Part shown: one piece after another, positions 33,020 through 41,151 of the stretch | How positions within the stretch are numbered: position 1 is the first letter of the stretch | Layout of the letters: every line of letters starts with the position of its first letter | Source: Micromonospora chokoriensis | Lineage (GTDB): Bacteria; Actinomycetota; Actinomycetes; Mycobacteriales; Micromonosporaceae | Length of the DNA: 64,000 bases | Assembly: GCF_900091505.1 (NCBI RefSeq) | Contig: NZ_LT607409.1 | Span: 1,922,001 to 1,986,000, forward strand | Direction: 5' to 3' | Notes under the pieces: model-generated | What the model saw: the letters and a program-made list of their open reading frames with translations, nothing else | Told to the model about the DNA's origin: nothing | Databases searched by the model: none | Translations under genes and position numbers: made by a program

Positions 33020-34456
33020 ATGAAAACGCCGCTGGGCACCGGCTCGACAGCCGCCGGTTCGCTGCCCCGCCCGGTGCACGCCGGCTACGCGCTCGGCTCG
33101 CTGGCGACCGGCGCGTTCGGCACCGTGCCCGGTCTGCTGCTGCTGCCGTACCTGACCGACACACTGGGCGTGGCCGCCGGACTGGCAGCCCTGCTGGTGC
33201 TGCTGCCCAAGGCCTGGGACGTGCTGGTCAACCCGGTCGCCGGGCGGATCTCCGACCGCACCCGGTCACGCTGGGGTGCTCGCCGCCCGTACCTGCTCGT
33301 CGCCGGCCTCGCGCTCGCCGTCCTCTTCGCGTCGATCTTCGCCGCGCCGTTCGGCAACGGCCCGGCCGCCGCCGCGTACGTGGCGTTCGCCTTCCTCGCC
33401 ACCGCCACCGCGTTCGCCTTCTTCCAGGTGCCGTACGTGGCGATGCCGGCGGAGCTGACCGACGACTACACCGAGCGCACCCGGCTGATGACCTGGCGGA
33501 TCGCGGTGCTGGCACTGGCCATCCTGGTCTCCGGCGCGGTCGCCCCGCTGGTGGTCGGCGCCGGCGGCGACGGTGTTGCCGGGCACCGCTGGATGGGGTT
33601 GTTCGTGGCGGCGCTGATCGCCCTCGGCGCCGTCGGGGCGTTCATCGGCACCCGGTCCGCGCCGACCGGAACGGTGAGCGGGAGCGAGCCGACCCTGCGC
33701 GCCCAACTCGCCGTCGCCGCCGCCAACCGCCCGTTCCGGGCGCTGCTGATCTGTTTCGTCGTGCAGTCCGCCGGCGTGGCGACGATTCTGGCCGGGGTCA
33801 ACTACTTCGCCGGGCAGATCCTGCGCGACGACGAGAGCGGGCCGACCCTGCTCTTCGTCTGCTTCGTCGGGCCGGCGCTGCTGGTGATGCCGATCTGGTC
33901 CCGGGTCGGTGCCCGGCTGGGCAAGCGGACCGCGCTGGTCGTCGCCTCGCTGATCCTCGCCGTCGGGGCGCTCACCCTGGTCGCCGCGTCGGTGCTGCCG
34001 ACCGTCGCCGTCTACCTGGTGGTCGCGGTGATCGGCGTCGGGTACGCCGGGCAGCAGGTCTTCGCGCTGTCGATGCTGCCGGACTGCATCGCGTACGACA
34101 CCAGGCGCACCGGTCGGCGACAGGCGGGTGTGTTCACGGGCCTGTGGACGGCCGGGGAGACCCTCGGGCTGGCGCTCGGTCCGGGCATCTACGGCCTGGT
34201 GCTCCAGGTCTCCGGTTACGTCTCCTCCGACACCGGCACCGCCGCCGCCCAGTCCGACGCTGCCCGCCTGGGCGTCCTGCTCGGCTTCACCGTCATCCCG
34301 GCCCTGCTGATCGCCCCACCGACCCTCCTGCTCCGCCACTACAGCCTCACCCAGGCCGCCCTAACTGACCCAACCCGTGCCGACCGCGTCGATCATGGAG
34401 TTGTGGTGGGGACGAAAGCCGTTGACCGTCACGAGAAGGGCACCACAACTCCATGA
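33020..34456 (+). CDS. GPH-family (MelB-like) MFS sugar:cation symporter
   Basis: Membrane transporter of 478 aa with twelve predicted helices. The N-terminus (PRPVHAGYALGSLATG) and the first loops (PKAWDVLVNPVAGRISDRTRSRWGARRPYLL) are the family signature for glycoside/pentoside/hexuronide cation symporters. TAACAT lies 8 nt before the ATG, so the mRNA may be leaderless. The last about 23 codons read through the left arm and loop of a perfect palindrome. The TGA stop (34454-34456) is inside its right arm and overlaps the start of the next gene. The real C-terminus was therefore probably altered by the element. The sugar substrate is unknown. Confidence 0.8.
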   Translation: MKTPLGTGSTAAGSLPRPVHAGYALGSLATGAFGTVPGLLLLPYLTDTLGVAAGLAALLVLLPKAWDVLVNPVAGRISDRTRSRWGARRPYLLVAGLALAVLFASIFAAPFGNGPAAAAYVAFAFLATATAFAFFQVPYVAMPAELTDDYTERTRLMTWRIAVLALAILVSGAVAPLVVGAGGDGVAGHRWMGLFVAALIALGAVGAFIGTRSAPTGTVSGSEPTLRAQLAVAAANRPFRALLICFVVQSAGVATILAGVNYFAGQILRDDESGPTLLFVCFVGPALLVMPIWSRVGARLGKRTALVVASLILAVGALTLVAASVLPTVAVYLVVAVIGVGYAGQQVFALSMLPDCIAYDTRRTGRRQAGVFTGLWTAGETLGLALGPGIYGLVLQVSGYVSSDTGTAAAQSDAARLGVLLGFTVIPALLIAPPTLLLRHYSLTQAALTDPTRADRVDHGVVVGTKAVDRHEKGTTTP

Positions 34457-34461
34457 TCGAC
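34388..34461. repeat. Perfect 21-bp-arm palindrome (family A) spanning a stop/start junction
   Basis: The arm 34388-34408 (starting GTCGATCATGGAG) is exactly inverted at 34441-34461 around a 32-nt loop. It supplies the last codons of the transporter gene and the ATG (34453) of the PLP enzyme gene. The ends resemble the palindromes at 6895 and 13125 (TGATCA-like). Confidence 0.8.
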
Positions 34462-35940
34462 GAGAGCACTGTCGAGGACCGGGCAGCGTTGCCTCTCGGG
34501 GTGCCGGCGGATGTCGCGTTGGCCGAGGTACGGCAGTTGCGCGCCGGGGACCGGCCCACCCACGGCGGGCAGCTGTTCGCGTACGTCTACGACCCTGCGG
34601 TGCCGGGCCTGGACGAGCTGACCGCCGCCGCGCACCGGGAGAGCGCACACGTCAACGGGCTGGACCCGACCGCGTTCCCGTCCCTGCTGACGATGGAGAA
34701 CGCCCTGGTGGGCGATGCCGCCCGGGTGCTCGGGGCCGGCCCGGGCACCACCGCACCGGACGTCGTCGGCAGTGTCACCAGCGGCGGCACGGAGTCGCTG
34801 ATCCTCGCGGTCAAGACGGCCCGGGACGCGCACCCGGAGATCGCCGAGCCCCGGATCGTCGTGCCGTCGAGCGCCCACGCCGCGTTCGCCAAGGCGGCGC
34901 ACTACCTGCGGGTGGCGATGGACGTCGTGCCGGTCTCCCCGGACACCCTGCGTCCCGACCCGGCCGAGATGGCCGCCGCGATCCGTCCGGAGACGGTGCT
35001 GGTCGCCTGCTCCGCGCCGTCGTACGCGCACGGGGTGGTGGACCCGGTCGAGGAGATCGCCGCGGTGGCCGCCGCCGCCGGGGTGCGCTGCCACGTGGAC
35101 GCCTGCTTCGGCGGCTGGACCCTGCCGTACCTGCGTCGCCTCGGTGAGCCGGTGCCGCCGTTCGACTTCGCGGTACCCGGGGTCACGTCCGTCTCGGTGG
35201 ACCTGCACAAGTACGCGTACGCGCCGAAGGGGGTGTCGGTGCTGCTGCACCGGGACGCCTCGCTCCGCGCGCCGCAGTACTTCGCGTACGCCGACTGGCC
35301 CGGCTACACGATGATCAACCCGGTGATCGCGTCCACCCGCTCGGGCGGGCCGATCGCCGCCGCGTACGCCACGGTGCGGCACCTCGGCGACGACGGTTAC
35401 CTGCGGCTGGCCACCGTCACCCGGGACGCGGTCGCCGGCCTGGCCGACGCGGTACGCGCCGTCGACGGGTTGCGGCTGATGGCCGAGCCGGAGTCGACGG
35501 TGGTGTGCTTCACCGCCACCGAGGGTGGCCCGGACCTGTTCGTCCTGGTCGACGAGCTGACCGCGCGGGGTTGGCACACCCAGCCCCAACTGTCGTACGC
35601 GGGGCTGCCGGCGAGTGTGCACCTCACCGTGACCGCCTCGGTCGCGCCCCGGGTCGCCGAGTTCGGGCCGGACCTGGTCGAGGCGGTGGCCGCCGCCCGG
35701 GCAGCCGGTCCGGTCGCCCTCCCACCCGAGCTGGTCGCGCTGGCGACGTCGCTGACCCCGGACGCCCTCACGCCCGAACTCGTCGCCGGGCTGGCCGCCG
35801 GGCTCGGGCTCGGTGGCGGGGGAGCGTCGACGCCGGATCGCCTGGCGGCGGTGAACACCCTGCTCGACGCCGCCCCGCCGGCGTTGCGCGAACGGTTGCT
35901 GGTCGAGTTCGTCGGCCTGCTGCAACGGCCCACCTGGTGA
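34453..35940 (+). CDS. PLP-dependent decarboxylase/lyase, group II-like (sphingosine-1-phosphate lyase-like)
   Basis: Fold-type I pyridoxal-phosphate enzyme, 495 aa. Motifs are THGGQLFAYVYDP, GSVTSGGTESLILAVK (phosphate-binding loop), the cofactor Asp region CHVDACFGGWTLPY and the Schiff-base Lys in VSVDLHKYAYAPKGVSV. These fit the sphingosine-phosphate-lyase-like branch of the amino-acid decarboxylases. The substrate in actinomycetes is unknown. The predicted ATG lies in the arm of a palindrome and the first about 8 residues are from that element, so the native start may have been shifted. The stop is 52 bp from the convergent sigma-partner gene. Confidence 0.8.
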   Translation: MIDESTVEDRAALPLGVPADVALAEVRQLRAGDRPTHGGQLFAYVYDPAVPGLDELTAAAHRESAHVNGLDPTAFPSLLTMENALVGDAARVLGAGPGTTAPDVVGSVTSGGTESLILAVKTARDAHPEIAEPRIVVPSSAHAAFAKAAHYLRVAMDVVPVSPDTLRPDPAEMAAAIRPETVLVACSAPSYAHGVVDPVEEIAAVAAAAGVRCHVDACFGGWTLPYLRRLGEPVPPFDFAVPGVTSVSVDLHKYAYAPKGVSVLLHRDASLRAPQYFAYADWPGYTMINPVIASTRSGGPIAAAYATVRHLGDDGYLRLATVTRDAVAGLADAVRAVDGLRLMAEPESTVVCFTATEGGPDLFVLVDELTARGWHTQPQLSYAGLPASVHLTVTASVAPRVAEFGPDLVEAVAAARAAGPVALPPELVALATSLTPDALTPELVAGLAAGLGLGGGGASTPDRLAAVNTLLDAAPPALRERLLVEFVGLLQRPTW

Positions 35941-35947
35941 CGGCGCA

Positions 35948-35985
35948 CGGTCCGGTCCACCGTCGCCTGACGGCGGGCCGGACCG
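35948..35985. terminator. Two-tier hairpin between convergent genes
   Basis: CGGTCCGG (35948-35955) pairs with CCGGACCG (35978-35985), and an inner CCGTC/GACGG stem pairs inside. It lies between the PLP-enzyme and sigma-partner gene ends. Confidence 0.5.
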
Positions 35986-35992
35986 CACCGGT

Positions 35993-37198
35993 TCAGCGGT
36001 AGTTCATCTGCACCAGGTTGTCGGCGCGGTTGACGTCCGGCAGGACGTTGCGATTGCTGTCCATCGGCTGGACGTCCACGTCGGCCTTTCCGGTGCCCAC
36101 GGTGATCCCCACGCCGGCCCGGAAGCTCAGGTCCAACCGCACTTCCGCCCCGGCCGCCAGTCGACCCAGGTCACAGGTCACCGGCTCGCTGGTGTTCTGG
36201 GGCTCGCCCCCGCACGGTGCCCACCCGTCGACGTCCGGGCGCACCGGCGCGGGCACACCCAGCTGTAGCGCCACGCGGGGGACCGGCCCCGTGCCCCGGT
36301 TGCGAATCCGCACCGTGGCGGTGCCTGTCCGGGAGCCGTCGTCCGCCGTCGTCAGTACGAGGTCGGTGGTGGTGACCGCGATGTCCGCCAGGTTCGGGTT
36401 CGGGCCGAAGCTCGTCGGCCCGGAGACCTGGGCGAAGGCGTCGTCCTTCCAGCGGTAGCCCCGCCATTGCCGCTGTGACCAGTCGGCGGACCAGCCGCCC
36501 CCGGGTGCGATGTCACCCACCTGCACGCGGACCGTGCCGTCGGCCACCACGTCGAGGGCGAACAGCCACTGCGGCTTGTCGATGGTGGTCGCCACCACGC
36601 GGCCGAGCGTGACCACCTTCCCCTGCTCGTCCCGGTCGAAGGCGACAACCTGCATCGGGCCGCCGGTGCCGAGCACGCACTGCACGAGCGCCACCGTCTC
36701 CACCGCACCGTCCCCGTCGACGTCGCCGTGGTCGAGCGCCAACAGCCAGTTGATCCCCTCGCGGTCTTCTCCGCTGATCCGTACGGCCGACGTCGGGCAG
36801 CCGCGCCCGGCCCGCCACGCGGGCAGGGTCACCGATGCGCCGAGCAACTGCGCCCGGCTGATCCGGCCGTCGGGAACGGCGGAGGTGGGGCCGCCAGTGG
36901 TCACGGAGGGGCCGGGGGTCGGGCTCGTCGAGCCCTGCGGGGTGGGCGACACCGAGATGCTCGGCGTCGGGTCGACCGGACCCGGTCGGTGGTCCGGGCC
37001 GCTCATCGCCGCGTACCCGATGGCGGATCCGCCGAACAGCGCGAGCGCCGTCGTGGCGGTGGCACCCCACCGGCGTCGGTTGCGACCTCGCACCGTCCGG
37101 CGGACGGCGGCGGGACCGGGCACCTCGACCTCGTCCAGCAGGGTACGGCGGTAATGGGCAAATTCCTCGGCGAGGCCGAGGGTCTCCTGCTCAGACAT
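35993..37198 (-). CDS. Transmembrane partner of ECF sigma factor (module 2), FG-GAP-like extracellular domain
   Basis: Paralogue of the 31080 gene, 401 aa. It has the same plan: a short cytoplasmic N-terminus, Arg patch (RGRNRRRW), one transmembrane helix (about 45-64), Pro/Thr/Ser linker and outside domain. The shared blocks are PDGRISRAQLLGASVTLPAW, HGDVDGDGAVETVALV, MQVVAFDRDEQGKVVTLGRVV and a beta-rich C-terminal half with a Cys pair. The ATG overlaps the sigma stop by the same 8 nt (ATGTCTGA). No zinc anti-sigma motif is seen. An inhibitory sensor role is inferred from the pairing. Confidence 0.7.
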   Translation of the reverse strand: MSEQETLGLAEEFAHYRRTLLDEVEVPGPAAVRRTVRGRNRRRWGATATTALALFGGSAIGYAAMSGPDHRPGPVDPTPSISVSPTPQGSTSPTPGPSVTTGGPTSAVPDGRISRAQLLGASVTLPAWRAGRGCPTSAVRISGEDREGINWLLALDHGDVDGDGAVETVALVQCVLGTGGPMQVVAFDRDEQGKVVTLGRVVATTIDKPQWLFALDVVADGTVRVQVGDIAPGGGWSADWSQRQWRGYRWKDDAFAQVSGPTSFGPNPNLADIAVTTTDLVLTTADDGSRTGTATVRIRNRGTGPVPRVALQLGVPAPVRPDVDGWAPCGGEPQNTSEPVTCDLGRLAAGAEVRLDLSFRAGVGITVGTGKADVDVQPMDSNRNVLPDVNRADNLVQMNYR

Positions 37199-37751
37199 CC
37201 CGCACCTCCTCGTTGGTGTCCCGCAGATGGGCGGCGAGGGCCGTGCGGCCCCGGTGCAGCCACGATTTGACGGTGCCCTCGGCGACCCGCTCCTGCGCGG
37301 CGATCTCGGCGACCGACAGGTCGGCGAGGTAGTGCAGAACGACAGCCCGTCGCTGCTTCGGCGGCAACTTCGCCAGAGCGACGTCGAGGGCGACCCGGTC
37401 GGGGCTCGGCCCGGCGACGTGGGTCTCCCGTTGCCGCAGCAGCCACGACTGGGCGGTCCGCAGCCGCCGCCAGCGGTTGTGTCCGAGGTTCCAGGCGACC
37501 TTGCGTACCCAGGCCAACGGGTCCTCGTACCGGGCGAGCCGGTCCCAGCGGGCGTACGCCCGGCAGAACGCCTCCTGGACCAGGTCCTGCGCCTGCCCGC
37601 GGTCACCCGTGTACGCGGTGAGCTGCACGACCAGTGACCGGAAGTGGGCGTGGTAGAAGTCGTCGAAGACCAGTTCGTCGGCGACCGAGGTGGAGTTGCC
37701 CAGCGGGTCCGGCGGACGTCCGCCCACCCGTACTTCTCTCGTCACAAGCAC
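37191..37751 (-). CDS. ECF sigma factor, SigE family (module 2)
   Basis: Sigma factor of 186 aa, clearly paralogous to module 1: FDDFYHAHFRSLVVQLTAYTGDRGQAQDLVQEAF in region 2, and LPPKQRRAVVLHYLADLSVAEIAAQERVAEGTVKSWLHRGRTAL in region 4. The GTG at 37751 has GGGGAGGACGA just upstream; longer starts lack support. It overlaps its membrane partner by 8 nt. The same candidate -35/-10 boxes as module 1 lie upstream at 37796-37826. Confidence 0.87.
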   Translation of the reverse strand: MLVTREVRVGGRPPDPLGNSTSVADELVFDDFYHAHFRSLVVQLTAYTGDRGQAQDLVQEAFCRAYARWDRLARYEDPLAWVRKVAWNLGHNRWRRLRTAQSWLLRQRETHVAGPSPDRVALDVALAKLPPKQRRAVVLHYLADLSVAEIAAQERVAEGTVKSWLHRGRTALAAHLRDTNEEVRDV

Positions 37752-37795
37752 TCGTCCTCCCCGTGGTGGCCGCGGGCGGCGTGTTCGCCAGCACC

Positions 37796-37826
37796 GGTCA
37801 CACACTCAGGTCCGTCGGAGGGTTGC
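37796..37826 (-). promoter_or_regulatory. Candidate autoregulated ECF promoter (module 2)
   Basis: On the minus strand GCAACC (37821-37826) is followed after 13 bp by GAGTGTGTGACC (37796-37807). It matches the element before the paralogous sigma gene. Confidence 0.4.
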
Positions 37827-37946
37827 GCGCCGATCGGTGTCGATTCTGTGTCGGGTCCGGGACAACCGAAGGGCCTCCCGGCCACTCACCACCGGACCGG
37901 GTCGCCGTCGCCTGTGATTCACTGTCGATGACGAGAGGGGGCGGTC

Positions 37947-38528
37947 GTGCAGCTACCGGCAGTGCTCGGTGAGCCGATCCGGTTCGTGTTGAACTGGGGG
38001 CGTCGCTACTCGCTCTGGGTGTTCAACTTCGGCCTGGCCTGCTGCGCGATCGAGTTCATCGCCACCAGCATGGGTCGCCACGACTTCATCCGGCTCGGCG
38101 TGATCCCGTTCGCCCACGGCCCCCGGCAGGCAGACCTGATGGTGGTCTCCGGCACGGTGACCGACAAGATGGCTCCGGCCATCAAGCGGCTCTACGACCA
38201 GATGCCCGAGCCGAAGTACGTCATCTCGTTCGGCGCCTGCTCCAACTGCGGTGGCCCCTACTGGGATTCGTACTCGGTGACCAAGGGTGTGGACCAGCTC
38301 ATCCCCGTCGACGTCTACGTGCCTGGCTGCCCGCCCCGGCCGGAGGCGCTGCTGCACGGCATCCTGCGCCTACAGGAGAAGATCGCCGCCGAGCAGTCCG
38401 GCATCGGTGGCGTGCCGCAGCGCGACGTGTTGGCCGCCCCGTTGGACGCGCCGCCCCGCGAGGCCGCTGCCCCGCGTTCCGTCGACTCCCTCACCGCGCC
38501 ACCGGTACGCCCGCCCGCCACCACCTGA
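37947..38528 (+). CDS. nuoB: NADH-quinone oxidoreductase subunit B-like
   Basis: Iron-sulfur subunit of a complex I-like enzyme, 193 aa. Four Cys suitable for the N2 [4Fe-4S] cluster are present: the Cys-Cys pair in LACCAIEF (32, 33), GACSNC (98) and VPGCPP (128). The C-terminal about 45 residues are Pro/Ala-rich and not conserved. The GTG start has GAGAGGGGG upstream. It stands alone: nuoA is not before it and nuoC is 3.8 kb away. A 25-bp tandem array begins at its stop codon. Confidence 0.9.
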   Translation: MQLPAVLGEPIRFVLNWGRRYSLWVFNFGLACCAIEFIATSMGRHDFIRLGVIPFAHGPRQADLMVVSGTVTDKMAPAIKRLYDQMPEPKYVISFGACSNCGGPYWDSYSVTKGVDQLIPVDVYVPGCPPRPEALLHGILRLQEKIAAEQSGIGGVPQRDVLAAPLDAPPREAAAPRSVDSLTAPPVRPPATT

Positions 38529-38623
38529 CGGGCGGCCGAGCCGCAGCCACCTGACGGCGGCCGAGCCGCAGCCAACTGACGGCGGCCGAGCCGCAGCCAC
38601 CTGACGGCGGCCGAGCCGCCGCC
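38523..38623. repeat. 25-bp tandem array (4 units) starting at the nuoB stop codon
   Basis: The unit is ACCTGACGGCGG followed by CCGAGCCGCAGCC; the first unit is 26 bp with an extra G and contains the nuoB TGA. Unit 3 has AACTGAC and unit 4 ends CCGCC. It resembles in position the array after the toroid-protein gene. Confidence 0.85.
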
Positions 38624-38657
38624 CGGACGGATCCGAGCGGCGGCCGGGTTCGACAGG

Positions 38658-39596
38658 TCAGCCGTTCGCGCCGACAGTCAGCGCGGTCCGCACGACGTTG
38701 TCGCTCGGGTCGACGTCGGGAGTCGTCGGGTACCAGTCGGTCGTCACCTGAATGTCGATCAGCTCGGTGGCGTCCGCCGGATCGGTCGGCGGGCTGATCA
38801 CCAGGGCGAAGCTGTACTCCTCACCGGGCATCAACCGCATCCCCGGCACCGGCACCAGGGCGCCGCCGCTACCCACCGGGCTGCCCGGGTCGGTGTGCCG
38901 CAACACGGAGCCCGCCGGCAGGGAACTGGCCTGCACCTGGAAACTGTTGTGCGGCGCGTCGCCGTCGTAGCGGATCGTCACCGGCACCCGCAGGTTGCCC
39001 TCACCGTCCGGGAACTCCGTCACCGGGCCGTTCAGCCTGATCGAGGCGTCCGGCTGAGCGTCCTGGACGTAGGGCCGGGGACGGATCAGCGACCCGGTGG
39101 TGGACCGGAACAGGGCGTTGACCGACGTGCTCGCCACCAGACCGCCGTTGGTGGAGTAGGCCTCCACCCAGCCCCCGCTCATGATCATCGGGTACTGCCG
39201 GGGGTCGGTCAGCACGTGGAAGTCCAGCACGTTCTGGATGCTCTGGCCCGGGGCCAGGTCGACCCAGTTGTCGGTCAGGGCGCAGTTGAACACGCGGCGG
39301 TTCTGCTCCACCCTCATGTCGAACATGTCGCAGTTGAGGTCGTCGGACTGGAATGCGCCCGGCACCGGCTCGCGCAGCTTGTAGTGGAAGTAGTCGGTGG
39401 CGCTGCCGGTGTTGGTGATGGTCACCGAGACGCTGCCCTGGTACCCCCGGTCGGTCGGGGTCAGGATCAGCCGACCCACCGAGAGCGTGTGGTCACCGCC
39501 GTCGGCGGGCGCGGCGACCGCCGGGCCGGTCGTGGCCACCGTCGCGGTCAGGCCGAGCAGTACGGCGGTGAGTAGGGTCCCCGTTTTCTGGAACAT
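38658..39596 (-). CDS. Secreted protein of unknown function
   Basis: Exported protein of 312 aa. The signal peptide (1-30) ends near TTGPAVAAPA. The mature part is rich in beta strands and Asp/Asn/Thr, resembling cell-surface Ig-like domains: GSVSVTITNTGSATDYFHYKL and VPVTIRYDGDAPHNSFQV. Two Cys (DLNCDMF, VFNCALT) may pair. The ATG at 39596 has GGAGGACC about 10 nt upstream. It lies on the opposite strand to nuoB and does not look related to it. Confidence 0.65.
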   Translation of the reverse strand: MFQKTGTLLTAVLLGLTATVATTGPAVAAPADGGDHTLSVGRLILTPTDRGYQGSVSVTITNTGSATDYFHYKLREPVPGAFQSDDLNCDMFDMRVEQNRRVFNCALTDNWVDLAPGQSIQNVLDFHVLTDPRQYPMIMSGGWVEAYSTNGGLVASTSVNALFRSTTGSLIRPRPYVQDAQPDASIRLNGPVTEFPDGEGNLRVPVTIRYDGDAPHNSFQVQASSLPAGSVLRHTDPGSPVGSGGALVPVPGMRLMPGEEYSFALVISPPTDPADATELIDIQVTTDWYPTTPDVDPSDNVVRTALTVGANG

Positions 39597-39818
39597 GAAG
39601 ATCTGGTCCTCCCGTGTCGGCCGACGCCGATCGCCTCGGCTGCCTGGATAGACGTCAGCGAACCCATGGTGTGGTTGCCGTTGCACAACCATGGATCTGA
39701 GCCGGTCCAGCATCGGTGACGAAGCCGCCCAGAGGTGCCCCGTGTTGACCTTCCGGTCGAATGGGACAAGTCGGTTGTCTGACGTCCGGGGTGGCCGGGC
39801 CCGACTAGCGTGCGGTTC

Positions 39819-41135
39819 ATGAGCAGTCCAGGGGAGCAGCGGTCCGCCCACATCGTCGACGTGCTCACCGAGGAGTTCGGCGCGTCGATGGCGATCGACC
39901 CGTCCGCCTTCCGTCGCAAGTTCCGCAAGATGGCGGCGTCGCCGTTCGCCTTCTACCGGGGCAGCGCCGCGCTGTTCTACGCCGACCAGCGCGGCGACTT
40001 CGCCGACGACAGGTTCCTCGACGAGCGGACCGGCCGGGTGTGGATCCATGGTGACCTGCACGCGGAGAACTTCGGCACCTACCTGAACGCGTCCGGGCAA
40101 CTGGTGTTCAACGTCAACGACTTCGACGAGGCGTACGTCGGACCGTTCACCTGGGACCTGCGGCGGCTCGCGGCCAGCGTGGCGCTGCTCGGCTACGGCA
40201 AGGCGCTCTCCGACACGGCGATCGGGGACCTGGTGGCCGGCTTCGCGCGGTCGTACCTGACCGAGCTGCGGGCGATCGCCGCCGGCGGTGACGACGCGAT
40301 CGGCTCCATCACCCTGGACAACGCCGACGGCGTCCTGCGCCGGGTGCTCCAGCAGGCCCGGCTCAACACCCGCGTCGACCTGCTCGCCGCACAGACCACC
40401 ATCGACAACTACGAGCGACGCTTCTCCCTCGGTGACGGCGTCTTCGAGATCGACGACGCCACCTGGGATCTGGTGAGCGCCGCCTTCGAGGACTATCTGG
40501 GCACCCTGCCGGCCGGCTCGACGCAGCTACGGCCGGTGGCGGCGCGGATCAAGGACGTCGTGCTGCGCAAGGGCGTCGGCATCGGCTCGGCCGGACTGCC
40601 GTCGTACAACCTGCTGTTGGAGGGGCACACCCAGGCGTTGGAGAACGACGTCGTCATCTACATGAAGCAGGCGCAGGTGCCGGCTGTGGCGCGGTACGTC
40701 ACCGACGAGACGGTCCGGGGCTACTTCCAGCACCAGGGGCACCGGACCGCCGAGTCGCAGCGGGCGTTGCAGGCGCACGCCGACCCGTGGTTGGGCTTCA
40801 CCGAGTTGCACGGCGCCGGTCAGCTCGTCGCCGAGGTGTCCCCGTACGCCGCCGACCTGAACTGGTCCGACGTGAACGAGCCGGAGGAGCTGACGGGCGT
40901 GCTCGTCGACCTCGGTCGGGCGGTGGCCCGGATGCACTCGGTCGCCGACGACGAGTCCAGTCACGACCTGGTGGACTACTCCACCGAGGAGGCGATCGTC
41001 GCTGCGGTGGACACCGACGAGCGGGGCTTCGTCGCTCACCTCGTGGACTTCGCGCACGCGTACGGGGTGCGCGCCCGACAGGACCACCAACTCTTCGTCG
41101 ACCTGTTCCGCAACGGCCGGCTGCCGGGGATCTGA
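39819..41135 (+). CDS. DUF2252 family protein (kinase-fold-like)
   Basis: Protein of 438 aa typical of DUF2252. The core has FAFYRGSAALFYAD, WIHGDLHAENFGTYL and VFNVNDFDEAYVGPFTWDLRRL. These resemble the catalytic loop and metal-binding Asp of aminoglycoside-phosphotransferase-like kinases. The substrate is unknown. The ATG at 39819 lies 7 nt after TAGCGT, so the mRNA is probably leaderless; the GTG at 39810 overlaps that box and is unlikely. It ends 16 bp from the convergent dehydrogenase gene. Confidence 0.85.
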   Translation: MSSPGEQRSAHIVDVLTEEFGASMAIDPSAFRRKFRKMAASPFAFYRGSAALFYADQRGDFADDRFLDERTGRVWIHGDLHAENFGTYLNASGQLVFNVNDFDEAYVGPFTWDLRRLAASVALLGYGKALSDTAIGDLVAGFARSYLTELRAIAAGGDDAIGSITLDNADGVLRRVLQQARLNTRVDLLAAQTTIDNYERRFSLGDGVFEIDDATWDLVSAAFEDYLGTLPAGSTQLRPVAARIKDVVLRKGVGIGSAGLPSYNLLLEGHTQALENDVVIYMKQAQVPAVARYVTDETVRGYFQHQGHRTAESQRALQAHADPWLGFTELHGAGQLVAEVSPYAADLNWSDVNEPEELTGVLVDLGRAVARMHSVADDESSHDLVDYSTEEAIVAAVDTDERGFVAHLVDFAHAYGVRARQDHQLFVDLFRNGRLPGI

Positions 41136-41151
41136 GCGGGTGGCTCGTCGC

